From Georgenia_A wangjunii (lineage in GTDB: Bacteria > Actinomycetota > Actinomycetes > Actinomycetales > Actinomycetaceae), in the NCBI RefSeq assembly GCF_036421915.1, contig NZ_JAZGOM010000010.1: a stretch of DNA of 64,000 nt. The stretch is one strand, 5' to 3'. Each line of letters begins with the position of its first letter. Position 1 is the stretch's first letter. The notes under the pieces were generated by a model, which did no database searches, had not been told where the DNA came from, and saw only the letters and a program-made list of their open reading frames with translations. Made by a program: the position numbers and the translations under genes. This document shows positions 8,033 through 16,595 of this stretch, one piece after another.

Positions 8033-9130
8033 TCAGACGAGGCGCAGGCGGACCTTGCGGCCGGGGCCGATGCGCTCGAGGAGGCCGAGGTCCTCCGGCA
8101 CGACGTGCCCGACGACGTTGACGCTCGGGTCCGCCGGCAGGGTGACGCGCTGGAGGGCGATCTCGCCCTTGTAGCGCCCGGCGTCGTCGTTGTCGACGGT
8201 GACCGAGCCGGCGACCCGCTCCGCCGTGCCCGCCACCGGGATCGAGGCGTCGGCGAGCGCGCCCCGAGCGCTCTCGAGGCGGACCATCGCCGCGGCGTCG
8301 TCCGTGCGGTTCCGGTCCGGCGTGGTGAGCTGGTGCCGCACTCGGTCGGGGACGTCCCCGCTGAGGCGGACCTCGAGCTCGACGACGTCCTCGAGGACGA
8401 ACGCCCGCCACGCCCGGCGGGTGCGCTCCGCCAGGGAGGGGTCCCCGACGAAGACGTCATCGATCCCGAGGGCCTGCAGGTCGATCGCCGCCGCGACGGG
8501 ATGGGTCCAGCGGTGGCGCTCGAGCGTCGGGAGGCCGTGCCCGAGCGGGATGCGCCGGGCGCCGTCACCGGGGACGAATGCCTGCACCGTGAAGCCGAAC
8601 TCCTTGAACATCGCCGTCTGCTCGGCGACGAAACCGTCCGCGAGGCCGCTGTGGAGCTTGGGGTAGAAGTTGTGGGAGATGCCGACGTCCTCGGTCCGCA
8701 TGCCCATCGCCACGAGCGTCTCGAAGTCACCGCGCGTCGCGGTGCTCGCGTTGAACCACACCGGGATCGAGTGCGAGAGCCGGGCGATGTCCTCCATCGC
8801 GATCCCGTAGTCCACCCGCAGGGCGTGGACGCCCCACGCCCGCATCTCCCCCGCCGTCGTCACGTCGAGGCCGACGGAGGCCAGCGACGGCCCGGAGATG
8901 TCGACGACGAGCTTGAGACCCGCCCGGCGGGCGAGGTCGCCCACCCGCCGCATCCGCGCCCCGAAGTCACCCTCCGGCTCCTCGGGCACGTGGAGCGAGC
9001 CGAAGAGGTACTCGAAGCCGTCCTCGCGGGCCGTCGCGCACACCTCCTCCGCGACGTCGAGGTGGCGGAAGTAGGCCGAGACGCCGTAGGCGCGCGGGGC
9101 GGGTGAGGCGGACGGGGCGGGCACGGTCAT
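8033..9130 (-). CDS. MupG-like DUF871 TIM-barrel glycosidase
   Basis: A DUF871 protein, 365 residues. It has an N-terminal TIM-barrel (about 13-245), with SAYFRHLD, DISGPSL, HNFYPKLHSGL and VGDPSLAERT motifs, and a C-terminal beta/cyclophilin-like domain (about 255-365). The characterised member, MupG of Staphylococcus aureus, hydrolyses 6-phospho-MurNAc-GlcNAc in the cytoplasm during cell-wall recycling. That role is an extrapolation here, because no PTS transporter or murQ etherase gene is near. GAGGA lies seven bases before the ATG and overlaps the stop region of the upstream acetyltransferase. The gene is the probable last member of a ligA-GNAT-mupG transcript. Confidence 0.85.
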   Translation of the reverse strand: MTVPAPSASPAPRAYGVSAYFRHLDVAEEVCATAREDGFEYLFGSLHVPEEPEGDFGARMRRVGDLARRAGLKLVVDISGPSLASVGLDVTTAGEMRAWGVHALRVDYGIAMEDIARLSHSIPVWFNASTATRGDFETLVAMGMRTEDVGISHNFYPKLHSGLADGFVAEQTAMFKEFGFTVQAFVPGDGARRIPLGHGLPTLERHRWTHPVAAAIDLQALGIDDVFVGDPSLAERTRRAWRAFVLEDVVELEVRLSGDVPDRVRHQLTTPDRNRTDDAAAMVRLESARGALADASIPVAGTAERVAGSVTVDNDDAGRYKGEIALQRVTLPADPSVNVVGHVVPEDLGLLERIGPGRKVRLRLV

Positions 9131-9140
9131 GCGGGGTTCC

Positions 9141-9683
9141 TCACGATCGGTGGAGACGGGCGGGGACGGGGAGGCGGTAGACGCTCAGGAGGGGCGCGGT
9201 CCCCGCGGCCACGGCCTCCGGGTCCCAGTCGCCGGTCCAGTCGCGCTCGGGCACGCGCTCGAGGCCGAGGCGCGTGTAGAGCCGGTGGGCGGCGGGCATG
9301 ACGTCCATCGTCGACAGGACGATGGCGTCGAAGCCGAGCTCCTCCGCGGTCTCGGCGCTCGCACCGAGGAGCGCCTCGGCCACGCCCTGGCGCTGCGCGG
9401 CCGGGTCGACGGCGAGCATCCGCAGCTCCATCTCCCCGTCCCGTCCCACCTCGGCGTACGACGACCCGGGTGCGACGAGGGTGATGCCGCCGACGACGCG
9501 CCGGCCCCGGTAGGCGGCGAGGACGATCGTCTCCCGCATCCGGGTGGCGACGTCACGCAGCTCGGTCACGTACGGGTCGTCCGGTGCGAGGATGCCGCCG
9601 TCGAGGTAGGCCGCGGCGGTCAGGGCGCCGAGCGCGTCGGCGTCCTCGGGGCGGACGGGGTGGACGAGGAGGTCGGGGCGCAC
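9141..9683 (-). CDS. GNAT family N-acetyltransferase
   Basis: A small acetyl-CoA-dependent acetyltransferase of about 180 residues with an unknown acceptor. The GNAT core is clear: beta-4 MELRMLAVDP, then the acetyl-CoA pyrophosphate loop QRQGVAEALL, then the late HRLYTRLGLERV segment. The start is uncertain. A GTG at 9683 has GGGAGG nine bases upstream and is preferred. An ATG at 9692 abuts that same Shine-Dalgarno with no spacer, and a GTG at 9716 has none. It lies between ligA and the MupG-like gene on the same strand, with a 10-base gap to the latter. Confidence 0.87.
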   Translation of the reverse strand: MRPDLLVHPVRPEDADALGALTAAAYLDGGILAPDDPYVTELRDVATRMRETIVLAAYRGRRVVGGITLVAPGSSYAEVGRDGEMELRMLAVDPAAQRQGVAEALLGASAETAEELGFDAIVLSTMDVMPAAHRLYTRLGLERVPERDWTGDWDPEAVAAGTAPLLSVYRLPVPARLHRS

Positions 9684-9711
9684 GGCGCCCATCCTCCCAC
9701 CGCCGGGCCCG

Positions 9712-9757
9712 CTCACCCCGCCGCGTCAGGTCGACTCACCCCGCCGCGTCAGGCCGA
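9712..9757. repeat. 23-bp tandem duplication at ligA 3' end
   Basis: Two adjacent 23-base units (9712-9734 and 9735-9757) differ at one position. The second copy contains the ligA stop codon and the first carries the same stop trinucleotide in the gap before the acetyltransferase. It looks like a recent local duplication. Confidence 0.85.
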
Positions 9758-12136
9758 CCCGGGCTCCGCCGGCGGCCCGCCCGGCACCGACCCGGGCTCC
9801 GCCGGCACCGCCCCAGGCTCGGCGGGCGGCGCGGGCGTCACGGCCTGTGGCCCGCCGGCGAGGAGCTCGACGAAGCCCGCCTCGTCGAGGATCCGCAGGC
9901 CGAGCTCGCGCGCCTTCGTCTCCTTCGACCCCGCGTTCTCGCCGACGACGACGAAGTCGGTCTTCTTCGACACCGACCCCGACGCCTTGCCGCCCCGGCC
10001 GAGGATCGCCTCCTTGGCGGAGTCCCGGGAGAAGCCCTCGAGGCCACCGGTGACGACGACGGTGACGCCCTCGAGGGTGCGCGGCAGGCTCTCGTCGCGC
10101 ACGTCCTCCATCGAGACGCCGGCGGCCTCCCACGCGTCGACGATCTCTCGGTGCCACGCGTTGGGGTCCTCCGGGTCCTGCGGGTCCCCGAACCACTCGA
10201 CGATCGAGTCCGCGATGGTCGGGCCGACGCCGTCGACCGCGGCGAGCTCCTCCGCGCTCGCCGCGCGGATCGCCGCCATCGACCCGAGCGCCCCCGCGAG
10301 CGCACGCGCCGCCGTCGGGCCGACGTGCCGGATGGACAGGGCGACGAGCACCCGCCACAGCGGCTGCGCCTTCGCCTTCTCGATCTCGGCGAGCATGCGC
10401 AGGGTGTTGGCCGCTGGGACCGCGGGCTCCGTGCGGGCCTCGCGCTTCGTCGTCGCCCGGAAGTGCTTGCCCTCGTTCCAGAAGAACCGGCGCAGCTCCC
10501 ACCGGCCCGTGGCGACGCCGCGCTCGCGCACCTCGCGCCAGACCCGCACCTCCGCGAGGGCCTCGGCGGTGAGGTCGAAGATCCCGGCCTCCGAGGTGAG
10601 CACCGGGGCCTGGCGCGGCGGCAGGTCCGCACCGGCCGCGGCGGCGCGCTCGCGGTCCGCCTCGGGGTCGGTGAGTGCGAGCGCGGCCTCGTCGCCCAGG
10701 GCCTCGATGTCGAACGCTCCGCGGGAGGCGACGTGGGCGACCCGCTCCCGCAGCTGCGCCGGGCAGCTGCGGGCGTTGGGGCAGCGCACGTCGACGTCAC
10801 CCTCCTTGGCCGGCGCGAGGGTCGTGCCGCACGAGGGGCACTCCGTCGGCATGACGAACTCGCGCTCCGAGCCGTCACGCAGGTCGACGACGGGCGCGAC
10901 GATCTCCGGGATGACGTCACCCGCCTTGCGCAGGACGACGACGTCCCCGATGAGCACGCCCTTGCGCCGGACCTCGTTGGCGTTGTGGAGGGTCGCCAGC
11001 TCGACGGTGGAGCCGGCGACGAGGACCGGCTCCATGACCCCGTAGGGCGTCACCCGCCCGGTGCGCCCGACGTTGACGCGGATGTCGAGCAGGCGGGTGT
11101 TGACCTCCTCCGGCGGGTACTTGTACGCGGCCGCCCAGCGGGGGGCGCGTGACGTCGACCCGAGGCGGCGCTGGAGGGCGAAGTCGTCGACCTTGAGGAC
11201 GATGCCGTCGATCTCGTGCTCGACCTCGTGGCGGTGCTCGCCGTAGAACGCGATCATGGCCTCGGCCTCGGCGCGGGAGGTGACGAGCCGGGTGTGGGTC
11301 GAGACGGGGATGCCCCAGTCCGCGAGCGCCGCGTACATCTCCGACTGGCTGCCGAACGCCCGGGCCGGGGCGTTCTCGCCCCAGTCGACCTCTCCGATGC
11401 CGTGGGCGATCATGTCGAGGCGCCGCGAGGCCGTCACCCGGGGGTCCTTCTGGCGCAGCGAGCCGGCCGCCGAGTTCCTGGGGTTGGCGAACGGGGCCTT
11501 GCCCGCCTCGACGAGGGAGGCGTTGAGCTCGGCGAACGCCTCGACGGGGAAGAACACCTCGCCGCGGATCTCGATCCGCGCCGGGTGGCCCGTGCCGGCC
11601 AGCCGAGCCGGCACGGAATCGATCGTGCGGACGTTGAGCGTGACGTCCTCGCCGGTACGGCCGTCACCCCGGGTGGCGGCGCGCACGAGCCTGCCGCCGG
11701 AGTAGAGGAGGTTGACGGCGAGCCCGTCGATCTTGAGCTCGGCGGTCATGGCGACGTCCTCGCTCCCGACCTCGGCGTGGATGCGTGCCGCCCACTCGCG
11801 CAGCTCCTCGATCGAGAAGACGTCGTCGAGGCTCTGCATGGGGCGCAGGTGCTCGACCGTGGCGAACTCGGTGGAGAACGTGCCGCCCACCCGCTGGGAC
11901 GGGGAGTCCGGGACCCGGAGGTCCGGGTGCTCCGCCTCGAGCGCCTCGAGCTCGCGGAGCAGCGCGTCGTACTCGGCGTCCGAGATCGTCGGGGCGTCGC
12001 GGACGTAGTAGGCGAACTGCGCCGCGTCGAGCCGCTCGGCGAGACCTTGCCACCGCTGCCGGGCGTCCGGGGGCGCCACCGGCGTCTGGGCGGTCTGGTC
12101 CACGGGCCGCTCGGCCGCTGCGTCGCTCGTCGTCAC
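9749..12136 (-). CDS. ligA: NAD-dependent DNA ligase
   Basis: Seals nicks in replication and repair using NAD+. Domains in order are: Ia (about 25-75, AQFAYYV), the adenylation domain with catalytic Lys135 (AELKIDG), the OB fold (GRTGRVTP), the four-Cys zinc finger (about 428-452, CPSCG and CPNARSCPAQ), helix-hairpin-helix repeats, and BRCT (about 710-785, with GGLEGFSRDSAKEAI). At 795 residues it is about 100 longer than most LigA proteins. The extra length lies mainly around residues 490-580, between the HhH motifs. The start is placed at the GTG at 12134-12136, because the coding pattern begins there and no good Shine-Dalgarno discriminates alternatives. It probably leads a transcript into the acetyltransferase and MupG genes. 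Confidence 0.95.
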   Translation of the reverse strand: MTTSDAAAERPVDQTAQTPVAPPDARQRWQGLAERLDAAQFAYYVRDAPTISDAEYDALLRELEALEAEHPDLRVPDSPSQRVGGTFSTEFATVEHLRPMQSLDDVFSIEELREWAARIHAEVGSEDVAMTAELKIDGLAVNLLYSGGRLVRAATRGDGRTGEDVTLNVRTIDSVPARLAGTGHPARIEIRGEVFFPVEAFAELNASLVEAGKAPFANPRNSAAGSLRQKDPRVTASRRLDMIAHGIGEVDWGENAPARAFGSQSEMYAALADWGIPVSTHTRLVTSRAEAEAMIAFYGEHRHEVEHEIDGIVLKVDDFALQRRLGSTSRAPRWAAAYKYPPEEVNTRLLDIRVNVGRTGRVTPYGVMEPVLVAGSTVELATLHNANEVRRKGVLIGDVVVLRKAGDVIPEIVAPVVDLRDGSEREFVMPTECPSCGTTLAPAKEGDVDVRCPNARSCPAQLRERVAHVASRGAFDIEALGDEAALALTDPEADRERAAAAGADLPPRQAPVLTSEAGIFDLTAEALAEVRVWREVRERGVATGRWELRRFFWNEGKHFRATTKREARTEPAVPAANTLRMLAEIEKAKAQPLWRVLVALSIRHVGPTAARALAGALGSMAAIRAASAEELAAVDGVGPTIADSIVEWFGDPQDPEDPNAWHREIVDAWEAAGVSMEDVRDESLPRTLEGVTVVVTGGLEGFSRDSAKEAILGRGGKASGSVSKKTDFVVVGENAGSKETKARELGLRILDEAGFVELLAGGPQAVTPAPPAEPGAVPAEPGSVPGGPPAEPGSA

Positions 12137-12210
12137 CGTCCCATCTTGGCCCAGGACACCCACACGGGCAGGCGGGCACCCTGCCCCGCCCTGCCCGTCC
12201 TTCGCCCCGT

Positions 12211-12264
12211 CTCGTTCGTCATCATGCAGGAGTGCTCCGGCACTTCGGCATGATCACGAATAAG
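12211..12264. repeat. Dispersed palindromic element, copy 1 (paired)
   Basis: Two 25-base arms (12211-12235 and 12240-12264) pair at 20 of 25 positions around TCCG. The core of each arm matches GCACTTCTGCATGATCACG, also found at 36331-36389 and 50979-51000. It lies in the 164-base gap between ehuA and ligA, both on the minus strand, so it could act as a terminator for the ehu operon. Confidence 0.75.
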
Positions 12265-12300
12265 GGAGGGCGGGAGGGGTGGCGGGCGGGAGGTAGGGAG

Positions 12301-13066
<766 letters not shown>

Positions 13067-13080
<14 letters not shown>

Positions 13081-13717
13081 GGCGAGCCTCCAGCTTTCTC
13101 AGGAGCACGGACGTGGGATAGCTGGCGGCCAGGAAGATGAGGCCGGCCAGGGTGAAGGCCTCGACGTAGGTGAACGTGCGCGACCCGTAGTCCTCCGCCG
13201 CGTTCACGAGCTCGGGCACGAAGATGACGAAGAGGAACGGCGTGTCCTTGAACATCGAGATGACCCATGTCCCGAGGGCCGGGACCGTGGTCCGCAGCGC
13301 CTGCGGGATGACGACCTTGCGCCACGTGCGGCCCTTCGACATGGACAGCGCGGTGGCCGCCTCCCACTGGCCCTTCGGTACGTTGTCGATGCCCGAGCGG
13401 TACACCTCGGCCATGTACGTGGAGTAGTGGACGCCGAGCACGCCGATCCCGATCCACAGCCCGGGCAGGTCGGTGAACGTGTAGTAGACGAAGAGGAGCT
13501 GGATGACGACCGGCGTCATCCGGATGAACTCCATGACCCAGTGGACGGGCCGTGCGACGACCGCCGGGGCGAGCCGGCGGACCATCGCGATGACGAGGCC
13601 GAGGACGGCTGCGATGACCGAGCCGAGGACGGTGACGAGCAGCGTCACCTCGACGAAGGCGGAGAGCAGCGACGGGAGGGCCTCGGCCGCGCGCTCCCAG
13701 CTCCAGATCCCGTTCAC
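13067..13717 (-). CDS. ehuD: Ectoine/hydroxyectoine ABC transporter permease EhuD
   Basis: An inner-membrane permease of the HisM/GlnP type, 216 residues, with about five membrane helices. The N-terminal residues are short and hydrophilic. The family motif EFIRMTPVVIQL lies near residue 66 and the EAA-like loop PKGQWEAATALSMS near 115. The start is the GTG at 13715-13717, which overlaps the ehuC stop by four bases (GTGA). It pairs with EhuC to form the translocation pore for compatible-solute uptake. Confidence 0.87.
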
Positions 13718-14436
13718 CCGGTCACCGCCGTCGTCCGCGCGGCCCGGGGACGGAACACGTCGCGCAGCGGCGGCCCGGTGCCGAGCCGGTTCTTCGCGTG
13801 GATCTCGGCCGCGTTGGCGATGAGCACGAGGACGTACGCGAGGAGGAAGTAGATGACCATCCCGACGCCGTAGGAGAAGAACGTGTCGTTCGTCTGCTGG
13901 CGCAGTGTGTTCGTCACGAAGGTGAGGTCGTGCATGAGGATGACGTAGGCCACCGCGGTGCCCTTGAGGAGCATGATCCCCAGGTTGCTCAGCGACGGGA
14001 TCATGATCGCCCACGCCTGCGGCCACACGACGCGGAAGAGTCGCCGCGACGGCGGGAGGCTGAGCGCCACGCTCGCCTCCCACTGCCCCTTGGGCACCGA
14101 GTTGATCGCCCCGCGGACCACCTCGGCGCCGTATGCCCCGTAGTTGAGCCCGAGGGCGAGGACCCCGCAGACGAGGCCGCTCAGCTCGAGACCGAAGCGC
14201 GGCAGCACGTAGAAGAAGAAGAACAGCTGGACGAGCAGGGACGTCCCGCGGAAGAACTCGATGAACACGCGGGCGGTGCCCCGCAGCAGGACGTTGCCGT
14301 GGCGCGCGGAGAGCCCGAGGAGGACGGCGAGGACGAAGGCGAGGGCGGAGCCGCCGAGAGTGAGCTGCAGGGTCACGAAGACCCCGTCAGCCACCCTCGG
14401 CAGCATCCCCTGGAGGATCTCGAGATTGTCTGCCAT
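13714..14436 (-). CDS. ehuC: Ectoine/hydroxyectoine ABC transporter permease EhuC
   Basis: The second permease of the uptake system, 240 residues, with about five membrane segments. It carries the polar-amino-acid permease motif EFFRGTSLLVQL and the EAA loop PKGQWEASVALSLP. The start ATG (14434-14436) is ten bases after the ehuB stop, with only a weak ribosome site, so it probably relies on translational coupling. The Arg-rich tail (RDVFRPRAARTT) is cytoplasmic. Confidence 0.87.
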   Translation of the reverse strand: MADNLEILQGMLPRVADGVFVTLQLTLGGSALAFVLAVLLGLSARHGNVLLRGTARVFIEFFRGTSLLVQLFFFFYVLPRFGLELSGLVCGVLALGLNYGAYGAEVVRGAINSVPKGQWEASVALSLPPSRRLFRVVWPQAWAIMIPSLSNLGIMLLKGTAVAYVILMHDLTFVTNTLRQQTNDTFFSYGVGMVIYFLLAYVLVLIANAAEIHAKNRLGTGPPLRDVFRPRAARTTAVTG

Positions 14437-14446
14437 GGGGGGTGGG

Positions 14447-15391
14447 TCAGCCGATGTCGCCGGCGCAGAGGTCCTCGGTCGTGAAGTCCCCGGTCGGGCG
14501 CTCCTCAGCGGTGAAGCCCCACTCACCGACGACGTCGAGGTAGGTGTCCTCGTCCCCGACGATCTCGGCGAGCTTCTCGTTGTAGGCGTCGCGCAGCTCG
14601 GTGTCCTCGGGACGGAACACCGTGCCACCGGCCCCGAACTGCTCCTCCCCGTCGATGACGGCGACGAACGACTCAGTTACCTCGACGCCGGGGTCCTCCC
14701 CGGCGTTGTCGACCATCCAGTTGAGCGAGATGCCGGTGAGGGCGAAGACGTCCGCGCGCCCGTTGCGCACGAGGTCGAGCCCGTCCTGCGGGCCGCCCAC
14801 CTGGGTGGTGTCGATGCCGAGGGAGGCGGCGTAGTCGGACTCGATGGCCCCGGTCATCGATGCCATCTGGACGTCGGGGTTGTCGGCGACGGACTGGATG
14901 TCCGTGAGGCCGTGCGGGTTGCCCTCCTCGACGAGGAGCGCCGTCGTGTACTGGAACTCCGGCTCCGAGAAGATCGCCTCCTCGCACCGCTCGGGCAGGA
15001 TGGACATCCCCGCCGCGACGATGTCGAAGCGACCGGCGTTGAGGGCCTGGATGAGCTGCCCGAACTCGGCCTGGACGCCGTTGACCTCCTCGATCCCCAG
15101 CTCGTTCCAGATCCGCTCCTGGAGCGCGACGGACGCGCCCACGAGCTCGCCGCTGGAGTCCTGGAAGCTGTACGGCGCCTCGCCGGCGAAGCCGACGGTG
15201 ATCGTCCCGGCGTCCTGCAGCTCGGCGAGCCTGCCACCGGCGGAAGACGTTCCGCCCGATCCGCTCGTGCCGTCCGAGCCCGCGGTCTCGGCGTTCTCCG
15301 CGTCACCCCCGCCGCAGGCGGCCAGCCCCAGAGCAAGCACCCCGGCGGTCGCGGTCAGTGCACCCTTTCGGCGCATCGATGTCGTCATCAT
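14447..15391 (-). CDS. ehuB: Ectoine/hydroxyectoine-binding lipoprotein EhuB
   Basis: The solute-binding lipoprotein that delivers substrate to EhuCD. It has 314 residues with a lipoprotein signal peptide ending in LAAC (lipid-modified Cys26). A Gly/Ser-rich linker follows, then a type-II periplasmic binding fold with GFAGEAPYSF, AEFGQLIQAL and the ERCEEAIFS motif that closely resembles EhuB. Two adjacent ATGs are possible (15389-15391 and 15386-15388). AGGGG is three or six bases away respectively, so the second may be the true start. It is the first gene of the ehuBCDA operon, divergent from the SRAP gene across a 466-base gap. No ectoine synthesis or breakdown genes are in the window, so the substrate remains an inference. 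Confidence 0.88.
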   Translation of the reverse strand: MMTTSMRRKGALTATAGVLALGLAACGGGDAENAETAGSDGTSGSGGTSSAGGRLAELQDAGTITVGFAGEAPYSFQDSSGELVGASVALQERIWNELGIEEVNGVQAEFGQLIQALNAGRFDIVAAGMSILPERCEEAIFSEPEFQYTTALLVEEGNPHGLTDIQSVADNPDVQMASMTGAIESDYAASLGIDTTQVGGPQDGLDLVRNGRADVFALTGISLNWMVDNAGEDPGVEVTESFVAVIDGEEQFGAGGTVFRPEDTELRDAYNEKLAEIVGDEDTYLDVVGEWGFTAEERPTGDFTTEDLCAGDIG

Positions 15392-15857
15392 GGTCCCCTT
15401 CGGTTGAGACGAGGAAAGCCTCCCGGCGGCGCGCGGGCGCGCCGCACCGGACGGGTCGCCCCGAGTGGTCATGGTGCGTCTCCACGCTGGCACGCACCGG
15501 CGCTGCGCTCAACCAACCCCGGCGGTGGCGCCGCGCCCCGTCGGACGTTCGCCCCAGAGGGGCCGCGATCCCCGCCGTGGCACCGCTGCGGCCGTGCGCG
15601 CCGGGCGCCGCGGCGCCGGCTGCCGCGCCCCCCGACCGGCTGGACATCGTTACGAGCCTGCAACCTCCGCCGGGACCGTCTCACGGGACTTGACTAGTGC
15701 TTTGTGTTCGCATTGCACGCACATGACTCGAGAGACGGGTGCGTCCCCGGACGGGAACGCCCTGCCAGGCCCGGGCTGGCCTCCCCCCACGGGATGACAC
15801 CAAAGATCAACCCGCCGGTTGATCCGCCGTCACCTCCCGCCTGGCACGCTGGGTGCC
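15392..15857. other. Divergent intergenic region, ehuB/SRAP
   Basis: No convincing gene lies in these 466 bases. The region must hold the promoters for the ehu operon (minus) and for the SRAP two-component operon (plus), but I could not fix confident -35/-10 pairs. It contains two dyads, GCCAG-N7-CTGGC (15764-15780) and the stronger one listed at 15805-15824. Base composition is somewhat less GC-rich around 15690-15720 (TTGACTAGTGCTTTG), a plausible promoter zone. Confidence 0.5.
15805..15824. promoter_or_regulatory. 20-bp perfect dyad, possible operator
   Basis: GATCAACC-N4-GGTTGATC is a perfect 8-bp inverted repeat, 33 bases upstream of the SRAP start. It does not match the actinobacterial LexA box (GAAC-N4-GTTC). 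It could bind a dimeric regulator or form a small hairpin. Confidence 0.5.
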
Positions 15858-16595
15858 ATGTGCGGTCGATACGCGTCCTTCCGGCAGGCCCAGGCCATCG
15901 CGGACTCCTTCGACGTCGTCGAGATCTCCGACGAGGCCGACGCCGTCCCCCCGTCCTTCAACGTCGCCCCGACGCAGCCGGTGCGCATCCTGCTCGAGCG
16001 TCCGCTCCCGGACGGGGGCGACGACCCGCTCGCGCGGCGTGCGTTCCGGCGCGAGATGCACGCGGCGCGCTGGGGCCTCGTGCCCGGGTGGGCGGCCGAC
16101 CCGTCCGTCGGCGCTCGCATGATCAACGCGCGGGCCGAGACGGTGGCGGACAAGCGCGCCTTCGCGAAGTCGCTCGCAACCCGCCGGTGCGTCGTCCCCG
16201 CCGACGGGTACTACGAGTGGCGTCGGGACCCCGCGGGCGGGAAGACGCCCCACTTCGTCCACGGTGACGACGCCGCGCCCCTCGCCCTCGCGGGGCTCTA
16301 CGCCTTCTGGCGCGACCCCGCCAAGCCCGAGGACGACCCGGGCCGCTGGCTCATGTCCACGACCATCCTCACCCGGGCCGCGCGCCCCGAGCTCGCCTAC
16401 CTCCACGACCGGGAGCCGGTCATGCTCGGCCCCGACGCCGTGCACGACTGGCTCGACCCCACCGTCACCTCCGGCGTCGAGGCGCTCGCCGTCCTCGGCT
16501 CGGCCCGGCCGGGGGTCGAGCTCCACGCCGTCGACGCCAAGGTCGGCAACGTGCGCAACGACTCCCCGGCGCTCATCGAGCCGGTGCATCGCTGA
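15858..16595 (+). CDS. SRAP family abasic-site/SOS response-associated protein
   Basis: The HMCES/YedK family senses abasic sites in single-stranded DNA by forming a thiazolidine link through Cys2. The 245-residue protein starts MCGRY, which places the catalytic Cys2 correctly and fixes the ATG at 15858. Other conserved parts are visible: the Asn in SFNVAPTQ, the DNA-binding NARAET segment, the Glu in GYYEW, and a His in LHDREPVML. The usual HxRMP is here HDREP. Its stop directly abuts the histidine kinase start with no spacer, giving an unusual SRAP-kinase-regulator operon. Confidence 0.95.
   Translation: MCGRYASFRQAQAIADSFDVVEISDEADAVPPSFNVAPTQPVRILLERPLPDGGDDPLARRAFRREMHAARWGLVPGWAADPSVGARMINARAETVADKRAFAKSLATRRCVVPADGYYEWRRDPAGGKTPHFVHGDDAAPLALAGLYAFWRDPAKPEDDPGRWLMSTTILTRAARPELAYLHDREPVMLGPDAVHDWLDPTVTSGVEALAVLGSARPGVELHAVDAKVGNVRNDSPALIEPVHR

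Noticed and set aside
15805..15824. LexA (SOS) box upstream of the SRAP gene
   Set aside because: The dyad reads AACC-N4-GGTT in its centre, not GAAC-N4-GTTC.
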